Origin: Bradyrhizobium ivorense
GTDB taxonomy: Bacteria; Pseudomonadota; Alphaproteobacteria; Rhizobiales; Xanthobacteraceae
DNA length: 64,000 nucleotides
Reading direction: 5' to 3'
Assembly: GCF_900696085.1 (NCBI RefSeq)
Contig: NZ_CAADFC020000004.1
Coordinates: 814,985-878,984 of the forward strand
Position 1 is the first letter of the stretch; every line of letters begins with the position of its first letter. The notes under the pieces were generated by a model, which was not told the origin of the DNA, made no database searches, and saw only the letters and a list, made by a program, of their open reading frames with translations. The translations under genes and the position numbers were made by a program. Below, piece after piece: positions 1 to 8,236 of the stretch.

Positions 1-1058
1 TGCAAAAGCGGCATGACTATGTGCTGGGCTATACGGTGACCAAGCTCGCGCTGCAGGCGGCGGGCCTGGTCCGGAAGGCGCCGAAGCGTTCGGCGCACCG
101 TAAGAAGCGCCCACGCCGGCCGCTGCCGGGGATGCTGCTGCACCAGGACGGATCGCGCCACGTCTGGATCGAGGATCTGCCGGCGATGGACCTGATCGTG
201 ACGATGGACGATGCGACCAGCGAGGTCTACTCGATGCTGCTGGTCGAGGAAGAAGGCACGGCCTCGACGTTCCTGGCCCTGGGCGAGGTGATTGGCGAGC
301 GCGGCTTGTTCTGTGCGCTCTACACCGATCGCGGCAGCCATTATTTCCTTACCCCGAAGGCTGGCGAGAAGGTCTCGAAGACGCAACAAACCCAGGTGGG
401 ACGGGCTTTGTCGCATCTTGGGATCGAGCATATCGCAGCCTATTCGCCGCAGGCGCGGGGGCGCTCCGAGCGGCTGTTTGGCACGCTGCAGGACCGCCTG
501 CCAAAGGAGCTGCGGCTCGCCGGGATCAAGACGGTCGAAGCCGCCAATGCGTGGTTGAAGGCGCATTACATCGCCGAACACAACGCCGCATTTGCGATCA
601 AGGCCGAACAGCAAGGCACCGCCTTCGTTGCCGACCGCCACGAGGCCTGGCGCGAGGCGCTGTGCGTGATCGAGGAGCGAACCGTCGCCAACGACAATAC
701 CGTCGCATGGAAAGGTCGCCGGCTGCAGTTGCCGGAGAGCCGGCTGAGGCCTCACTTCGTCAGGGCCCTGGTGCGGGTGCATGAGTATCCCGATGGCACC
801 GTCAGCGTGTTCCTCGGCCCGCATCGATTGGCGAGGTTTAGCGCCAACGGACAGCAGATCAGCCCCGACGCGCCTCAGCCTGGCAGCGTGCTCGGAGCCG
901 TCAAGGACAAGCCCTGGCGGGCGCGCAAGCGCGCGTCCTTGACCGCTCCTGCGCGCGCCGCCGTCGAGAAAGCGCGGGTCGGGACGGAGAAACGGGCTTC
1001 AAATCGAACAAAGAAACCCGCCCCCAGGGCTGACCAGACCGCTCCATCCATGGCATGA
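1..1058 (+). mobile_element. Insertion sequence, right-hand portion only
   Basis: The transposase gene marks the right part of an insertion sequence whose left end lies outside the window. The right terminal inverted repeat cannot be placed without the left end. It should lie in the roughly 250 bases after the stop codon, before the His/Tyr-rich gene at 1309. Confidence 0.55.
3..1058 (+). CDS. ISNCY-like DDE transposase, 5' end cut by window edge
   Basis: The reading frame is open from the first bases of the window, so the N-terminal part (usually a helix-turn-helix region) lies outside. The visible part is an integrase-type DDE catalytic domain. Counting from the GTG at 21, the acidic residues are around D63/D64 (TMDDAT), D103 (YTDRGSHY) and E150 (RGRSERLF), followed by a basic, Pro/Ala-rich tail. 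The layout resembles large ISNCY/IS1202-type transposases that carry a C-terminal beta-rich segment (LVRVHEYPDGTVSVF). No frameshift is visible within the window. Assignment to the DDE superfamily is firm; the IS family name is from general recall of that group. Confidence 0.8.
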   Translation, partial: QKRHDYVLGYTVTKLALQAAGLVRKAPKRSAHRKKRPRRPLPGMLLHQDGSRHVWIEDLPAMDLIVTMDDATSEVYSMLLVEEEGTASTFLALGEVIGERGLFCALYTDRGSHYFLTPKAGEKVSKTQQTQVGRALSHLGIEHIAAYSPQARGRSERLFGTLQDRLPKELRLAGIKTVEAANAWLKAHYIAEHNAAFAIKAEQQGTAFVADRHEAWREALCVIEERTVANDNTVAWKGRRLQLPESRLRPHFVRALVRVHEYPDGTVSVFLGPHRLARFSANGQQISPDAPQPGSVLGAVKDKPWRARKRASLTAPARAAVEKARVGTEKRASNRTKKPAPRADQTAPSMA

Positions 1059-1308
1059 CAAACCCGGCGCTCCCGTCCACGCCTTCCGCGGGCGCCCAAA
1101 ACTCCAAAACGAAGGCGACAGATCACGAGCTACAAAAACACGACATCTTCACCCGCTACGGACAGCGGCCTGATCGACCATCGGCTAGCCACCGCCGGCT
1201 ACTTTGCATGGGGTTGTTTTTCGGCATTTTGGTAGAGCGCCCCTGCTCCACAGCAAAACGCCCGCTCGCATGACGCGAACGGGCGCAGCGGTTCGACCGG
1301 TCGAACGA

Positions 1309-1761
1309 TCAGTAGTAGCGGCGCAGCACGGGGCCGTGGCGGTAGCCATGGCGATAGCCATAGGCGCGGTAGCCGTAGTGCGGACGGTGGTACGCGGGCC
1401 GATAACCGTAGTGGCGGTAGCCGTAGTGGCGGCGATAGCCGTAATACGGCCGCGCGTAGCCCTCGCGATAGTAGGGACGCGGCGCCCAGTTGCCCGGACC
1501 GGTGTAGATCGGGCCCTGGTTGACGTAATAGTACTGCTGCGCCGGGCTGATGTAGTAGCGGTCCGGATCGGGCAGACGCTCGACGCCGGCCCAGCCGCCG
1601 CCGCATCCGCCGCAGCCACCGCCGTAGCCGTAGCCATAACCGTAGTTCGCGACCGGCGCCGAATAGACCGGCGGGGCGCAGAGATCAAAGCCACACGCCA
1701 TCGCGGGCGCGCTCGCCATCACGGCGACCGCCGCGATCAGTCCAGTCATCATTCGACGCAT
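1309..1761 (-). CDS. Secreted Gly/Tyr/His/Arg-rich protein
   Basis: This 150-residue protein starts with a clear Sec signal peptide (MRRMMTGLIAAVAVMASAPAMA). A Gly/Tyr/Cys-rich segment (YGYGYGGGCGGCGGG) follows, and the C-terminal third consists of imperfect HYGYR/YGYRH repeats rich in aromatic and basic residues. The start is supported by an AGGAGAGAG ribosome site. Low-complexity exported proteins like this are common in Bradyrhizobium; a structural or envelope role is possible but unproven. It lies 55 bases downstream of the next minus-strand gene, so the two are probably co-transcribed. Confidence 0.75.
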   Translation of the reverse strand: MRRMMTGLIAAVAVMASAPAMACGFDLCAPPVYSAPVANYGYGYGYGGGCGGCGGGWAGVERLPDPDRYYISPAQQYYYVNQGPIYTGPGNWAPRPYYREGYARPYYGYRRHYGYRHYGYRPAYHRPHYGYRAYGYRHGYRHGPVLRRYY

Positions 1762-1816
1762 TACTCTCTCCTGTCGGTATTTTCTGTCGGTTTGTCGTCG
1801 CGTAGCTCGTTGACGG

Positions 1817-2290
1817 TTATGGCCTCCTCGGCAGCGGCCGCGGGATCGGACGCGGATACGGCCGCGGCGGGCCGTTGAACTCCGGCGCGTAGATCACCGG
1901 CGGCGGATCCACCGGCACGTTGGACTGCGCCGGCAGCGGCGCGGACTGCGCCGACCATGATTCGTGATAGCTCTCGGCCGGCTTCGGCAGGCGGCGATTG
2001 GCCGGCGGCTCGATCTCGAGGCGGCCGTAGCCCGGCATGCGGCCGAGGCTTGGATAATAGTGGCCGACATTCGGCTCGGGCGAGATCGGGCGGCCGCCAT
2101 AGACGGTCGGCACCAGCGACTCGTTGCGGGCGAGCCCCATCGCGCTTTCGATCACGGCATAGGAGGCGTCGACGCCGTTGATGATGATCGGCACGCCGGG
2201 ACGCACCGGCACGACGATGTCGAAGCCGCCGCCGGCCGACGCCGCCGAGGTCGTCGCAGCCAAGATCGCCAGTGCAACGCCAACGCGCAT
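1817..2290 (-). CDS. Exported proline-rich hypothetical protein
   Basis: A 157-residue protein with an N-terminal signal peptide (about residues 1-20, cleavage near SAASA). The central region (FDIVVPVRPGVPIIING) looks folded, and the C-terminal half is Pro/Arg-rich (ending RPYPRPIPRPLPRRP). I do not recognise a family. It is the upstream member of a probable two-gene unit with the His/Tyr-rich gene at 1309. Both products are exported and low-complexity, which suggests a shared envelope role (inference). Confidence 0.7.
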   Translation of the reverse strand: MRVGVALAILAATTSAASAGGGFDIVVPVRPGVPIIINGVDASYAVIESAMGLARNESLVPTVYGGRPISPEPNVGHYYPSLGRMPGYGRLEIEPPANRRLPKPAESYHESWSAQSAPLPAQSNVPVDPPPVIYAPEFNGPPRPYPRPIPRPLPRRP

Positions 2291-2460
2291 GCCACCCTAC
2301 ATCCCGATTGTTCCGTCCCCACCCTAATCCAACGCCTCGGCGCAAGGGTTAAGGCCGCGGCGCGAACTGCCGGTAAGCCTAACGTGTAAGCATCACCATC
2401 AGGTCAATGCGTCCGAACGGGATCAGGAATCGTTAACGGCGGCCGGGATGCGTCGGCGCG

Positions 2461-3168
2461 TCAGGTGAAGGCGTTCTCGACGATCGAATGAATGCCGATC
2501 GCGATGGTGACGGCGCCGACCGCGACCTGGAGGCCGCGATTGGCCCAGGTCAGCCAGCGCGCCGAGGCCGCCAGCGGCAGCGCGATCACGCTCGACAGCG
2601 CGCCCATCCCGATCATCGAGCCGATGCCGAACAGCGCGACATAGCCAAGCCCGATCACCGGGGTCGGCGCCTGCGACACCGTCAGCACCAGCAGCGCCGC
2701 CGAGCCCGCCATGCCGTGCATCAGCCCGACCAGGAGCGTGCGCCAGCGGAAGCCGTGCGCATGGGCATGCGGCGCACGGGCGTGCGGCACGGTGCGCGAC
2801 AAGGTCTCGCCGGCATGGCTGTGGGCATGGAAATGCGCGGTGCCGTCGCCATGCGCATGGCCATGGAAGTGCACGCGGTCGCGCCACAGCCGCCACCACA
2901 CATGCGCGCCGAGGCCGACCAGCATGATGCCGACCGCGGTCTCGATCGGCTGCGCCACCGTCTCGGGGATCGTGCGGCCGAGCAGGATGGCGGCGCCGGC
3001 AAAGATGAACAGCGTCAGCGTGTGGCCAAAACCCCAGGTCAGGCCGTGCTTGACGATGTCACTGATGCTGGTGCGGCGCGCCGCGATGCTGGAGACGGCG
3101 GCGATGTGATCGGGCTCGAGCGCATGCTGCATCCCGAGCAGAAAACCAAGACCTAGAATACCGAACAT
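2461..3168 (-). CDS. NiCoT/UreH-like metal transporter
   Basis: A 235-residue membrane protein. Residues 14-25 (MQHALEPDHIAA) match the H-x4-DH signature of nickel/cobalt transporters, and GFGHTLTLF near residue 45 matches the second conserved histidine motif. A cytoplasmic loop around residues 98-140 is very histidine-rich (HFHGHAHGDGTAHFHAHSHA), as in RcnA/NiCoT-type proteins. About six transmembrane segments are visible. Transport of Ni2+ or Co2+, inward or outward, is likely. The NiCoT consensus aspartate before DH is replaced by E-P, so specificity is uncertain. No urease or hydrogenase gene is nearby. Confidence 0.8.
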   Translation of the reverse strand: MFGILGLGFLLGMQHALEPDHIAAVSSIAARRTSISDIVKHGLTWGFGHTLTLFIFAGAAILLGRTIPETVAQPIETAVGIMLVGLGAHVWWRLWRDRVHFHGHAHGDGTAHFHAHSHAGETLSRTVPHARAPHAHAHGFRWRTLLVGLMHGMAGSAALLVLTVSQAPTPVIGLGYVALFGIGSMIGMGALSSVIALPLAASARWLTWANRGLQVAVGAVTIAIGIHSIVENAFT

Positions 3169-3347
3169 CTCATCCCTGTCCGCGCCCCACCGGCCAGCGG
3201 ATCAAACACCAGATCGCCGGCCGTGTCAGGCCGGAAGCACAATTGACGCCATCGAGCGCGATACGATCGCCTAAACCGCATCAAGTCTGGGAGGCAAGGT
3301 CCTCGGCGCCGCAGGGCCCCTTTCCGGTCCGGTGGAACGGGCGCGGC

Positions 3348-3422
3348 TGGTGCCGGCTGAGGGGATTGAACCCCCGACCTTCAGTTTACAAAACTGCTGC
3401 TCTACCGCTGAGCTAAGCCGGC
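3348..3422 (-). tRNA. tRNA-Thr (anticodon TGT)
   Basis: The reverse complement folds as a 75-nt tRNA. The acceptor stem is GCCGGCT paired with AGCCGGC, the D arm is GCTC/GAGC, the anticodon loop is TTTGTAA with anticodon TGT, the T arm is GGGGG-TTCAATC-CCCC, and 3' CCA is encoded. The base pair at position 27-43 is a G-A mismatch. TGT reads ACA/ACG threonine codons. No neighbouring tRNA genes are present. Confidence 0.95.
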
Positions 3423-3616
3423 GAATGGCAAGGATTGCGCGGGCTCGCATAGCAGACTTGGCCGGTCAGGGCCAGAACCAGAAGCGGCGGTCCCCGCGCC
3501 GCCCGCGGCGTTGGCAGGAATCGTGGGATACCCTCCGCAAGACCACGCATGATCTCGTATTGATTCTGTCATTTCGGCCCGAAATCGTGTATGCAGTAGT
3601 GGGGTGGACTCAGCCA

Positions 3617-3805
3617 ATGACCTATTTGATCCTTGCCCGGGATGGCACCAGTCGAATCGTGCTGAAGCGCGACAGCGAGGACGCGGCCGCGAAGAAGGCG
3701 CATGAGTTGCGGGAGATGGGCTGGTTCGAAGTCGAGATCCGCGAGGATACGACGGCGTGCCCGGCTTCAGCCGCGCCAGGGGAGCGTTCACAAACGCTTC
3801 AATGA
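3617..3805 (+). CDS. Small hypothetical protein (62 aa)
   Basis: The frame stays open upstream across the tRNA antisense strand, but the sensible start is the ATG at 3617. The product begins MTYLILARDGTSRIVLKRDS and has a compact beta-alpha-beta look with a charged helix (EDAAAKKAHELREMGW). Domain-free proteins of this type are common in Bradyrhizobium (recall). Function is unknown. It lies just after the divergently transcribed tRNA-Thr. Confidence 0.6.
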   Translation: MTYLILARDGTSRIVLKRDSEDAAAKKAHELREMGWFEVEIREDTTACPASAAPGERSQTLQ

Positions 3806-3850
3806 ACCTTTCAAGACGCCTCCTTACCTAACGTGTGAGGAGCCGCTGCC

Positions 3851-4027
3851 ATGTCCGATACAGCCCACTATCGTTTCCAGTCCGATCAAGCCAAACGGCT
3901 GGCGCGTCAGGTCACCGACGCCGCCGTGCGCGAAAAGCTGCTCGAAATGGCCGAGGAGTACGGCCGCTACGCCGACCTGATCGAGGCCCGCGCCGCCGAA
4001 CACGTCGTCGCCGAGGCGGCGGCCTAA
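3851..4027 (+). CDS. Small helical hypothetical protein (58 aa)
   Basis: The ATG at 3851 opens a 58-residue frame, MSDTAHYRFQSDQAKRLARQ and onward, ending EHVVAEAAA. Two amphipathic helices are predicted by eye (SDQAKRLARQVTDAAVREKLL and EMAEEYGRYADLIEARAAE). A GTGTGAGGAG ribosome site lies 6-15 bases upstream. Small proteins of this type, often annotated as hypothetical, are frequent in Bradyrhizobium. No function can be assigned. Confidence 0.6.
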   Translation: MSDTAHYRFQSDQAKRLARQVTDAAVREKLLEMAEEYGRYADLIEARAAEHVVAEAAA

Positions 4028-4154
4028 GTTGATCAGCCTGTCCAGCGCTTTCACCCTTTCCCTTGAGGCATTGTCTTAACGCGCGCCCGCACCCGCTCGA
4101 AGACGCCTGAAGATCGCTTCGGAACCCCAAGGCCCCACACGCTGTTCTCCCTTC

Positions 4155-4358
4155 ATGAGAGGACGCGAAGTCACCTGGAACATGCTGCTGCTCGGCGCCT
4201 TCATGCTGCTCAGCGTTGCCGGCGCCGGCCTGGTCGCGGCGCTGGATTCGGCGCCGGCACCGGCCAGTGCAGCGTCCCGGCCGGCCGCCGCCGACCTGCC
4301 GCCGGTCCGGATCGTCGGTACCCCGTTCATCCCCAACACGAATCCGCGCCAGCGCTGA
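4155..4358 (+). CDS. Small single-pass membrane protein (67 aa)
   Basis: After a short basic N-terminus (MRGREVTW) comes one strongly hydrophobic helix (NMLLLGAFMLLSVAGAGLVA, residues 9-28). The periplasmic tail is Ala/Pro-rich and ends PFIPNTNPRQR. It could be an uncleaved signal anchor or a secreted peptide. I do not recognise a family. Coding character is supported by GC-rich third positions. Confidence 0.55.
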   Translation: MRGREVTWNMLLLGAFMLLSVAGAGLVAALDSAPAPASAASRPAAADLPPVRIVGTPFIPNTNPRQR

Positions 4359-4491
4359 GGCCTGGCCGGCAGGCCCGTGTCACAATTTTGTCACCGCGCC
4401 TACGAAACAGGCGTCTTCATCAACCATGATGATGATCAAAGCTTGATTCCGCAAAGTTGCTTTGCTGGAATCCGCGCGCTCAAGGTGCGCC

Positions 4492-4974
4492 ATGAAGTGG
4501 ATGCAGGAACGCGATCTGTTGATCGCGCAGACAATGGCCTTCGTACAGTCGGTGACGGGCAAGCGGCCCGACGCCGAGGCGCTGATGGCTGCGCCGTCAA
4601 AGGCCAATCCGCCCGCCCCCGCGCCACAGGTTGCTGTTCCGATCGCCGCGACACCGAAAGTCGCGGCCGACCCGGAAGCCGCCACGCCGTCCCCGCTGCC
4701 GGTGCCGACGGTGATCGAGGTGCCGCCGCCCGCGCCGCCTGCTGCGGTCGCTGTGACCGTCGGCGAAGCGCCGCCGGCGCCCGCGCCGCTGCCGCAATTC
4801 GCAACGCTCGACATCCGCGGCGACTTCGGCTCCGAGGTGCGGGCCCGTGTCGCGAATTTCCGCGCCAATCAGCAGCGCTTCATCAGGGAGCGCGAAGAGT
4901 ATTGCTCCTCCACCATGGCCAAGGTGCGCGCCGCGATCCGCGACAACAGCGAGCTGCCGCGCTCCGGCAAATAG
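4492..4974 (+). CDS. Hypothetical protein with Pro/Ala-rich linker
   Basis: About 160 residues. A short N-terminal helix (MKWMQERDLLIAQTMAFVQS) is followed by a long Pro/Ala/Val linker (roughly residues 40-100). The C-terminal charged helical part (VRARVANFRANQQRFIREREE) contains a single Cys. The ATG at 4492 is preferred to the upstream ATG at 4462 because the protein then starts at the folded helix; the ribosome site is weak either way. Family unknown. Confidence 0.55.
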   Translation: MKWMQERDLLIAQTMAFVQSVTGKRPDAEALMAAPSKANPPAPAPQVAVPIAATPKVAADPEAATPSPLPVPTVIEVPPPAPPAAVAVTVGEAPPAPAPLPQFATLDIRGDFGSEVRARVANFRANQQRFIREREEYCSSTMAKVRAAIRDNSELPRSGK

Positions 4975-5015
4975 CGCCCTTTCAAAGCGCGATCGTCATC
5001 GCGCTTTGGCTATTT

Positions 5016-5065
5016 GAGCACGATCTTGTCGGAAAACCGCTTCGCACTTTTCCGGATCATGCTTC
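5016..5065. repeat. Short imperfect palindrome, family D copy 1
   Basis: An imperfect inverted repeat of about 50 bases (CGATCTTGTCGGAAAACCGC ... TTTTCCGGATCATG). It overlaps the last bases of the hydrolase gene. Its inner sequence recurs in inverted form at 56620-56667 (CATGATCCGGAAAAGTGCGAAGC), so it is a dispersed element. Confidence 0.65.
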
Positions 5066-5912
5066 ACCGCCCGCCGATCTTCTCCAGCACCGGCAACAGG
5101 TGCTTGAGAAACTCGCCCGGATTTTCGCTCATCGGGAAATGGCCAAGGCCCTTCATGATGGTGGCCTCGCAGCCTGGAATGCTGTTCGCCACCGCCAGCG
5201 TCTCCTCCGGCGTGCAGGAATAATCGTATTCGCCGGACAGCAAAAACAGCGGGCAGCGGTTGGTGTCGATCTCGGCGACGCGGGCGCGGATGTCGCCGTC
5301 GATCTTGTAGAAATACAGATCGCCCTTGAACACGCCGGGGCCGCCTTGCATGTAGTGCCACAGCGTCTCCCACTTTTCGCTCTCCGGCGCATCGGGCCCG
5401 ACCAGGCCCGAGACGATGGCAGCCGCGACCTCGCCGCCATGCACGTCCGGCCGGTGCAGGAAATTCAGATCGTAGTAGGGATCGACATGCGCGCCGGCCT
5501 GCAGGCCGATGATGGCGCGAAAGCGCTCGGGATGCTCGAGCGCCAGATGCAGCGCGATGCGGCCGCCGATCGAGCAGCCCATCACGATCGGCTTCTCCAG
5601 CGCGAGCGCGTCGATCACGGCGAGGATCATCGCCGTGTATTGCAGTGAGGTGAGCTGATACTCTTCGTCATGCCAGCCTGACGGCGGCGACGACTTGCCG
5701 TGCCGGGGCATGTCGAAGGCGATGACGCGATGATTGCGGGTGATCCGCGGATCGTTCATCAGGCCGCGATATTGCCGCCCGTCGGCACCCGCGGTGTGCA
5801 GGCAGAGCAGCGACGTGCCCGCGCCGGCCTCCTCGACATAGAGGCGGTGCGCCCGGCCGGACAGATCGAGATGCATGTAGCGGCCGATGATCGGTTCGAA
5901 TTTTGCGCTCAT
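5064..5912 (-). CDS. Alpha/beta hydrolase
   Basis: A 282-residue alpha/beta-hydrolase-fold enzyme of unknown substrate. The nucleophile elbow is GCSIGG (after KPIVM, about residue 112), the oxyanion region is LHTAGADGRQYRG near residue 38, the acid is in LSGEYDYSCT, and the histidine is in GLGHFPMSENP near the C-terminus. Starting at MSAKF (ATG at 5912) gives a 4-base ATGA overlap with the stop of the SCP2-like gene upstream, which implies translational coupling. A role in degrading a lipid-like or aromatic ester is plausible given the partner, but unproven. Confidence 0.85.
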   Translation of the reverse strand: MSAKFEPIIGRYMHLDLSGRAHRLYVEEAGAGTSLLCLHTAGADGRQYRGLMNDPRITRNHRVIAFDMPRHGKSSPPSGWHDEEYQLTSLQYTAMILAVIDALALEKPIVMGCSIGGRIALHLALEHPERFRAIIGLQAGAHVDPYYDLNFLHRPDVHGGEVAAAIVSGLVGPDAPESEKWETLWHYMQGGPGVFKGDLYFYKIDGDIRARVAEIDTNRCPLFLLSGEYDYSCTPEETLAVANSIPGCEATIMKGLGHFPMSENPGEFLKHLLPVLEKIGGR

Positions 5913-6277
5913 GCCGCCACTCCGTCGCGGCGCAGTTTTGCCAGCGCGTCCTTGAAGTAGCGCAGGTTCGCCATGAACACCTGCAGGTCGCCTTCGGCCT
6001 TCAGCACCCGGCGCTTGATCAGCGCCATCACATCGTTGGAGCCCGGCGGCGGCCGCTGTTCGCAGAAACGGTCCCATTCCTCGCCTGAGGTGCGCAGCGC
6101 GAAGGTCGACGACGGCATCACGAACGGCCCCTTCGTCACCGACACGATGCGCCCCTCATGGATCGTGATCAGCCAGGCCGTGGTGCCGATCTCCAGCAGG
6201 AAGGTCGTCGTCAGGTAGCGGCCGCGCCGCACCAGGGAAGCATCGCCGTTCACCCGCTCCTGCAGCGCTTCGATCAT
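5909..6277 (-). CDS. SCP2/sterol-carrier-like small protein
   Basis: A 122-residue soluble protein beginning MIEALQERVNGDASLVRRGR. The TTFLLEIGTTAWLITIHEGR and VTKGPFVMPSSTFALRTS strands, followed by helices (DVMALIKRRV), resemble the SCP2 fold seen in lipid-binding or substrate-delivery proteins. The ATG at 6277 has a GGGAG site 7 bases upstream; a GTG at 6289 is less likely. It overlaps the downstream hydrolase by 4 bases, so the two form an operon. The SCP2 assignment is by pattern, not by a search. Confidence 0.65.
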   Translation of the reverse strand: MIEALQERVNGDASLVRRGRYLTTTFLLEIGTTAWLITIHEGRIVSVTKGPFVMPSSTFALRTSGEEWDRFCEQRPPPGSNDVMALIKRRVLKAEGDLQVFMANLRYFKDALAKLRRDGVAA

Positions 6278-6459
6278 GCTCGCTCCCACCCGGCAACGGT
6301 CCGCCTAATGGCAGGCCTTGTTATGCGGACAATGATGGGAGGATTGGGCGGGCCGTCAATTGCTGCCGGCGTCGCGGTGCCACGGCGTTTTCGCGTAGCG
6401 ATAGCGTTTTCGAGCGAAGTGGATGCCGGTTCGCGTAAAGAAAACGCGTCAAACAAACT

Positions 6460-6579
6460 TTAGAGCCAGGACCAGACCAGCGCGACGTTCGCGGCGCAGG
6501 CCGCAAGCAGCGCGACGGCGAGCGCGAGCTGCACGCGGTCATGGGGGGTCTGAAGGATCGCTCTCATGCCGAAGAGCAT
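6460..6579 (-). CDS. Tiny membrane protein (35-39 aa)
   Basis: This short frame encodes one hydrophobic helix (RVQLALAVALLAACAANVAL) ending VWSWL. It can start at MLFG (6579) or MRAILQTPHD (6567). The ribosome sites are weak, so this is a candidate rather than a sure gene. Similar small single-helix proteins are common in rhizobia. Confidence 0.4.
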   Translation of the reverse strand: MLFGMRAILQTPHDRVQLALAVALLAACAANVALVWSWL

Positions 6580-6783
6580 CCGGCGATTCTACCCGGAGAG
6601 TCCCGAGGATTCTTTTTTGCCGGATTTACCGCTCGTTAAGGACTCAGGCACGGCTCGCGAAAGGGCCGAAATGACTCATATTTTCAAGCGCTTGCTCACG
6701 GTTCCGTGACCGGACCCGCGACCTGAAACCAGCGGGCGGTGCTCGCGTTGTCGATGAATTGTCAGATTGGGGGAAGATGACCA

Positions 6784-7038
6784 ATGCCCTACGCGCTGTT
6801 CTACCAGGATGCCAAACTGAGCAAGGCCTATCCGACCGAGGCCGACGTCTGGAAGCTCGCGCAGAAGTCCGGCCTGGTGGTCGACGCCATCTCCGAGGAG
6901 GAGACATCGGTGCCCCGCCCGGTGCTCGACAATGATTACGAAATCCGCCCCTGCCAGCTCGACCCGAACGAGGACCCGGACAAGAACAAGGCCGACGCCG
7001 ATCGCGAAGCTCGTCTGGAGCCGCGGCTGAATTCGTGA
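6784..7038 (+). CDS. Small acidic hypothetical protein (84 aa)
   Basis: The product starts MPYALFYQDAKLSKAYPTEA and has a folded first half (ADVWKLAQKSGLVVDAISEE). The very charged C-terminal half is rich in Asp/Glu/Lys (NEDPDKNKADADREA). It is probably cytoplasmic. No family is recognised. The gene stands alone, about 200 bases from its neighbour on the left. Confidence 0.6.
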   Translation: MPYALFYQDAKLSKAYPTEADVWKLAQKSGLVVDAISEEETSVPRPVLDNDYEIRPCQLDPNEDPDKNKADADREARLEPRLNS

Positions 7039-7093
7039 GGTCGAGCAGTGCCCTCGCGCAAGCGCGGGCTGCAGCCGTCGGCGCTGAGAAGGG

Positions 7094-7333
7094 TTACGGC
7101 GTCGCCGTCGCCAGCGAGGCCTGCTCCGCGGCGAGCGAGACGCAGACCTTGCGCCGATGCAGGCCGCGGATCGCGCCGGTCACCTTGAGCACCTTGCCGG
7201 ACGGGCACGACGCATCCTGCACAAACACGACCTCATAGGGCGCAAGCGCCAGCGGTTCGGATTTCAGGATGGTCTGGGCAAGGCACGGCGCGCAGACCGC
7301 AGAGAGGATCAGCCCTAACGCAAAGCTACGCAT
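7094..7333 (-). CDS. Small exported protein, DUF6719-like
   Basis: Starting at MRSFALGLILSAVCAPCLAQ (ATG at 7333) gives a 79-residue protein with a typical Sec signal peptide. The mature part begins QTILKSEPLALAPYEVVFV and has two cysteines (DASCPSGK and RKVCVSL) that could form a disulphide. The longer frame from 7366 lacks a signal at its start. The DUF6719 label is from memory of Bradyrhizobium proteins and should be treated as tentative. Confidence 0.55.
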   Translation of the reverse strand: MRSFALGLILSAVCAPCLAQTILKSEPLALAPYEVVFVQDASCPSGKVLKVTGAIRGLHRRKVCVSLAAEQASLATATP

Positions 7334-7470
7334 GTTTGTTTGTCCACCAGCCCCGGCAAATCCCATAATAGCGCATCACGATGAAGGTTCCGTGCAATGC
7401 AGGGATTATTTTCTGCATTGCACGATCAGGCGTGAACGCCGGCTGAATGGCAGCCGTCGCGCCAATAAAA

Positions 7471-7494
7471 AAGGCCGACCCGAAGGTCGGCCTT
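7471..7494 (-). terminator. Intrinsic terminator of the outer-membrane protein gene
   Basis: A perfect 10-bp stem (AAGGCCGACC/GGTCGGCCTT) with a CGAA loop. On the minus strand it is followed by a run of T. It lies 26 bases after the stop of the beta-barrel gene at 7520. Confidence 0.85.
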
Positions 7495-7519
7495 TAGTCT
7501 TAGAGAGCGAACCTCTCGA

Positions 7520-8236
7520 TCAGTAGCGGGAGCCGGTCGGCCCGCCCCAACCGAAGCGGTAGTTGATGCCGACCTTGACGGTGTGCTCGTCGTTCCGGAA
7601 GCTCGTGCCGACGATGTCGGGCGGCCCCGCAGTGAAGGTGGTCTTGCCGAAATTGTAGTACTGGTACTCGGCCTTGGCCGACCAGTTCGGGGCGAACATG
7701 TATTCGAGGCCGGCGCCGACCGTATAGCCGTCCTTGTGGTTGCCGTCGGTGGTGAAGGCCGTCGGCACGCCGCCGACCGTGGCGTTGATGTTGGTGGCGT
7801 CGCGCCAGGCGTAACCGCCCTTGGCGTAGAGCAGCGCCGGACCCCAGGTGTAGCCGAACCGGCCGGTGACCGAGCCGAGCTGGTCGGTGTTGCCGGTCAC
7901 CAGCGTGCCGCCCGGGAATAGCGTGCCGTTGTTCGAGCCGCCGGTCAGCCAGGAATACTGCGCCTCGGCGCCCACCACCCAGTTCGGCGCGAACTGATAG
8001 TCGAAACCGCCCTGCACACCACCCAGAAAGCGCGCATCGCTGCCCATCAGGTTGGTGCCGTCGGTGAAGCCGCCACCGACATGGCCGCCGATATAGAAGC
8101 CGGTCCAGTTGTAGACCAGTGCCGGCGCGGTCACCGGCGGCGGTGCCTTGGTATAGGTGCGGGCCGGGATGTCAGCCGCGAACGCAGGGCTCGCAAGAGC
8201 GGCCAGCGCGACCGTGCCGAGCAATAACTTTTTCAT
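7520..8236 (-). CDS. Outer-membrane beta-barrel porin-like protein
   Basis: 238 residues. The protein has a signal peptide (MKKLLLGTVALAALASPAFA) and the Omp31/RopB-like pattern found in rhizobia: a short PAPPV-like linker, then NWTGFYIGGHVGGGF, alternating aromatic strands and Gly-rich turns (YNFGKTTF, KVGINYRFGWGG). Such proteins form small outer-membrane barrels, often among the most abundant envelope proteins. The ending GGPTGSRY lacks the usual C-terminal Phe but keeps an aromatic residue last. It is a single transcription unit with its own terminator. Confidence 0.88.
   Translation of the reverse strand: MKKLLLGTVALAALASPAFAADIPARTYTKAPPPVTAPALVYNWTGFYIGGHVGGGFTDGTNLMGSDARFLGGVQGGFDYQFAPNWVVGAEAQYSWLTGGSNNGTLFPGGTLVTGNTDQLGSVTGRFGYTWGPALLYAKGGYAWRDATNINATVGGVPTAFTTDGNHKDGYTVGAGLEYMFAPNWSAKAEYQYYNFGKTTFTAGPPDIVGTSFRNDEHTVKVGINYRFGWGGPTGSRY

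Noticed and set aside
3332-3616. Upstream extension of the small ORF ending at 3805
   Set aside because: It runs across the antisense of tRNA-Thr; the EGIEPPTFSLQ-type peptide is a well-known tRNA artefact.
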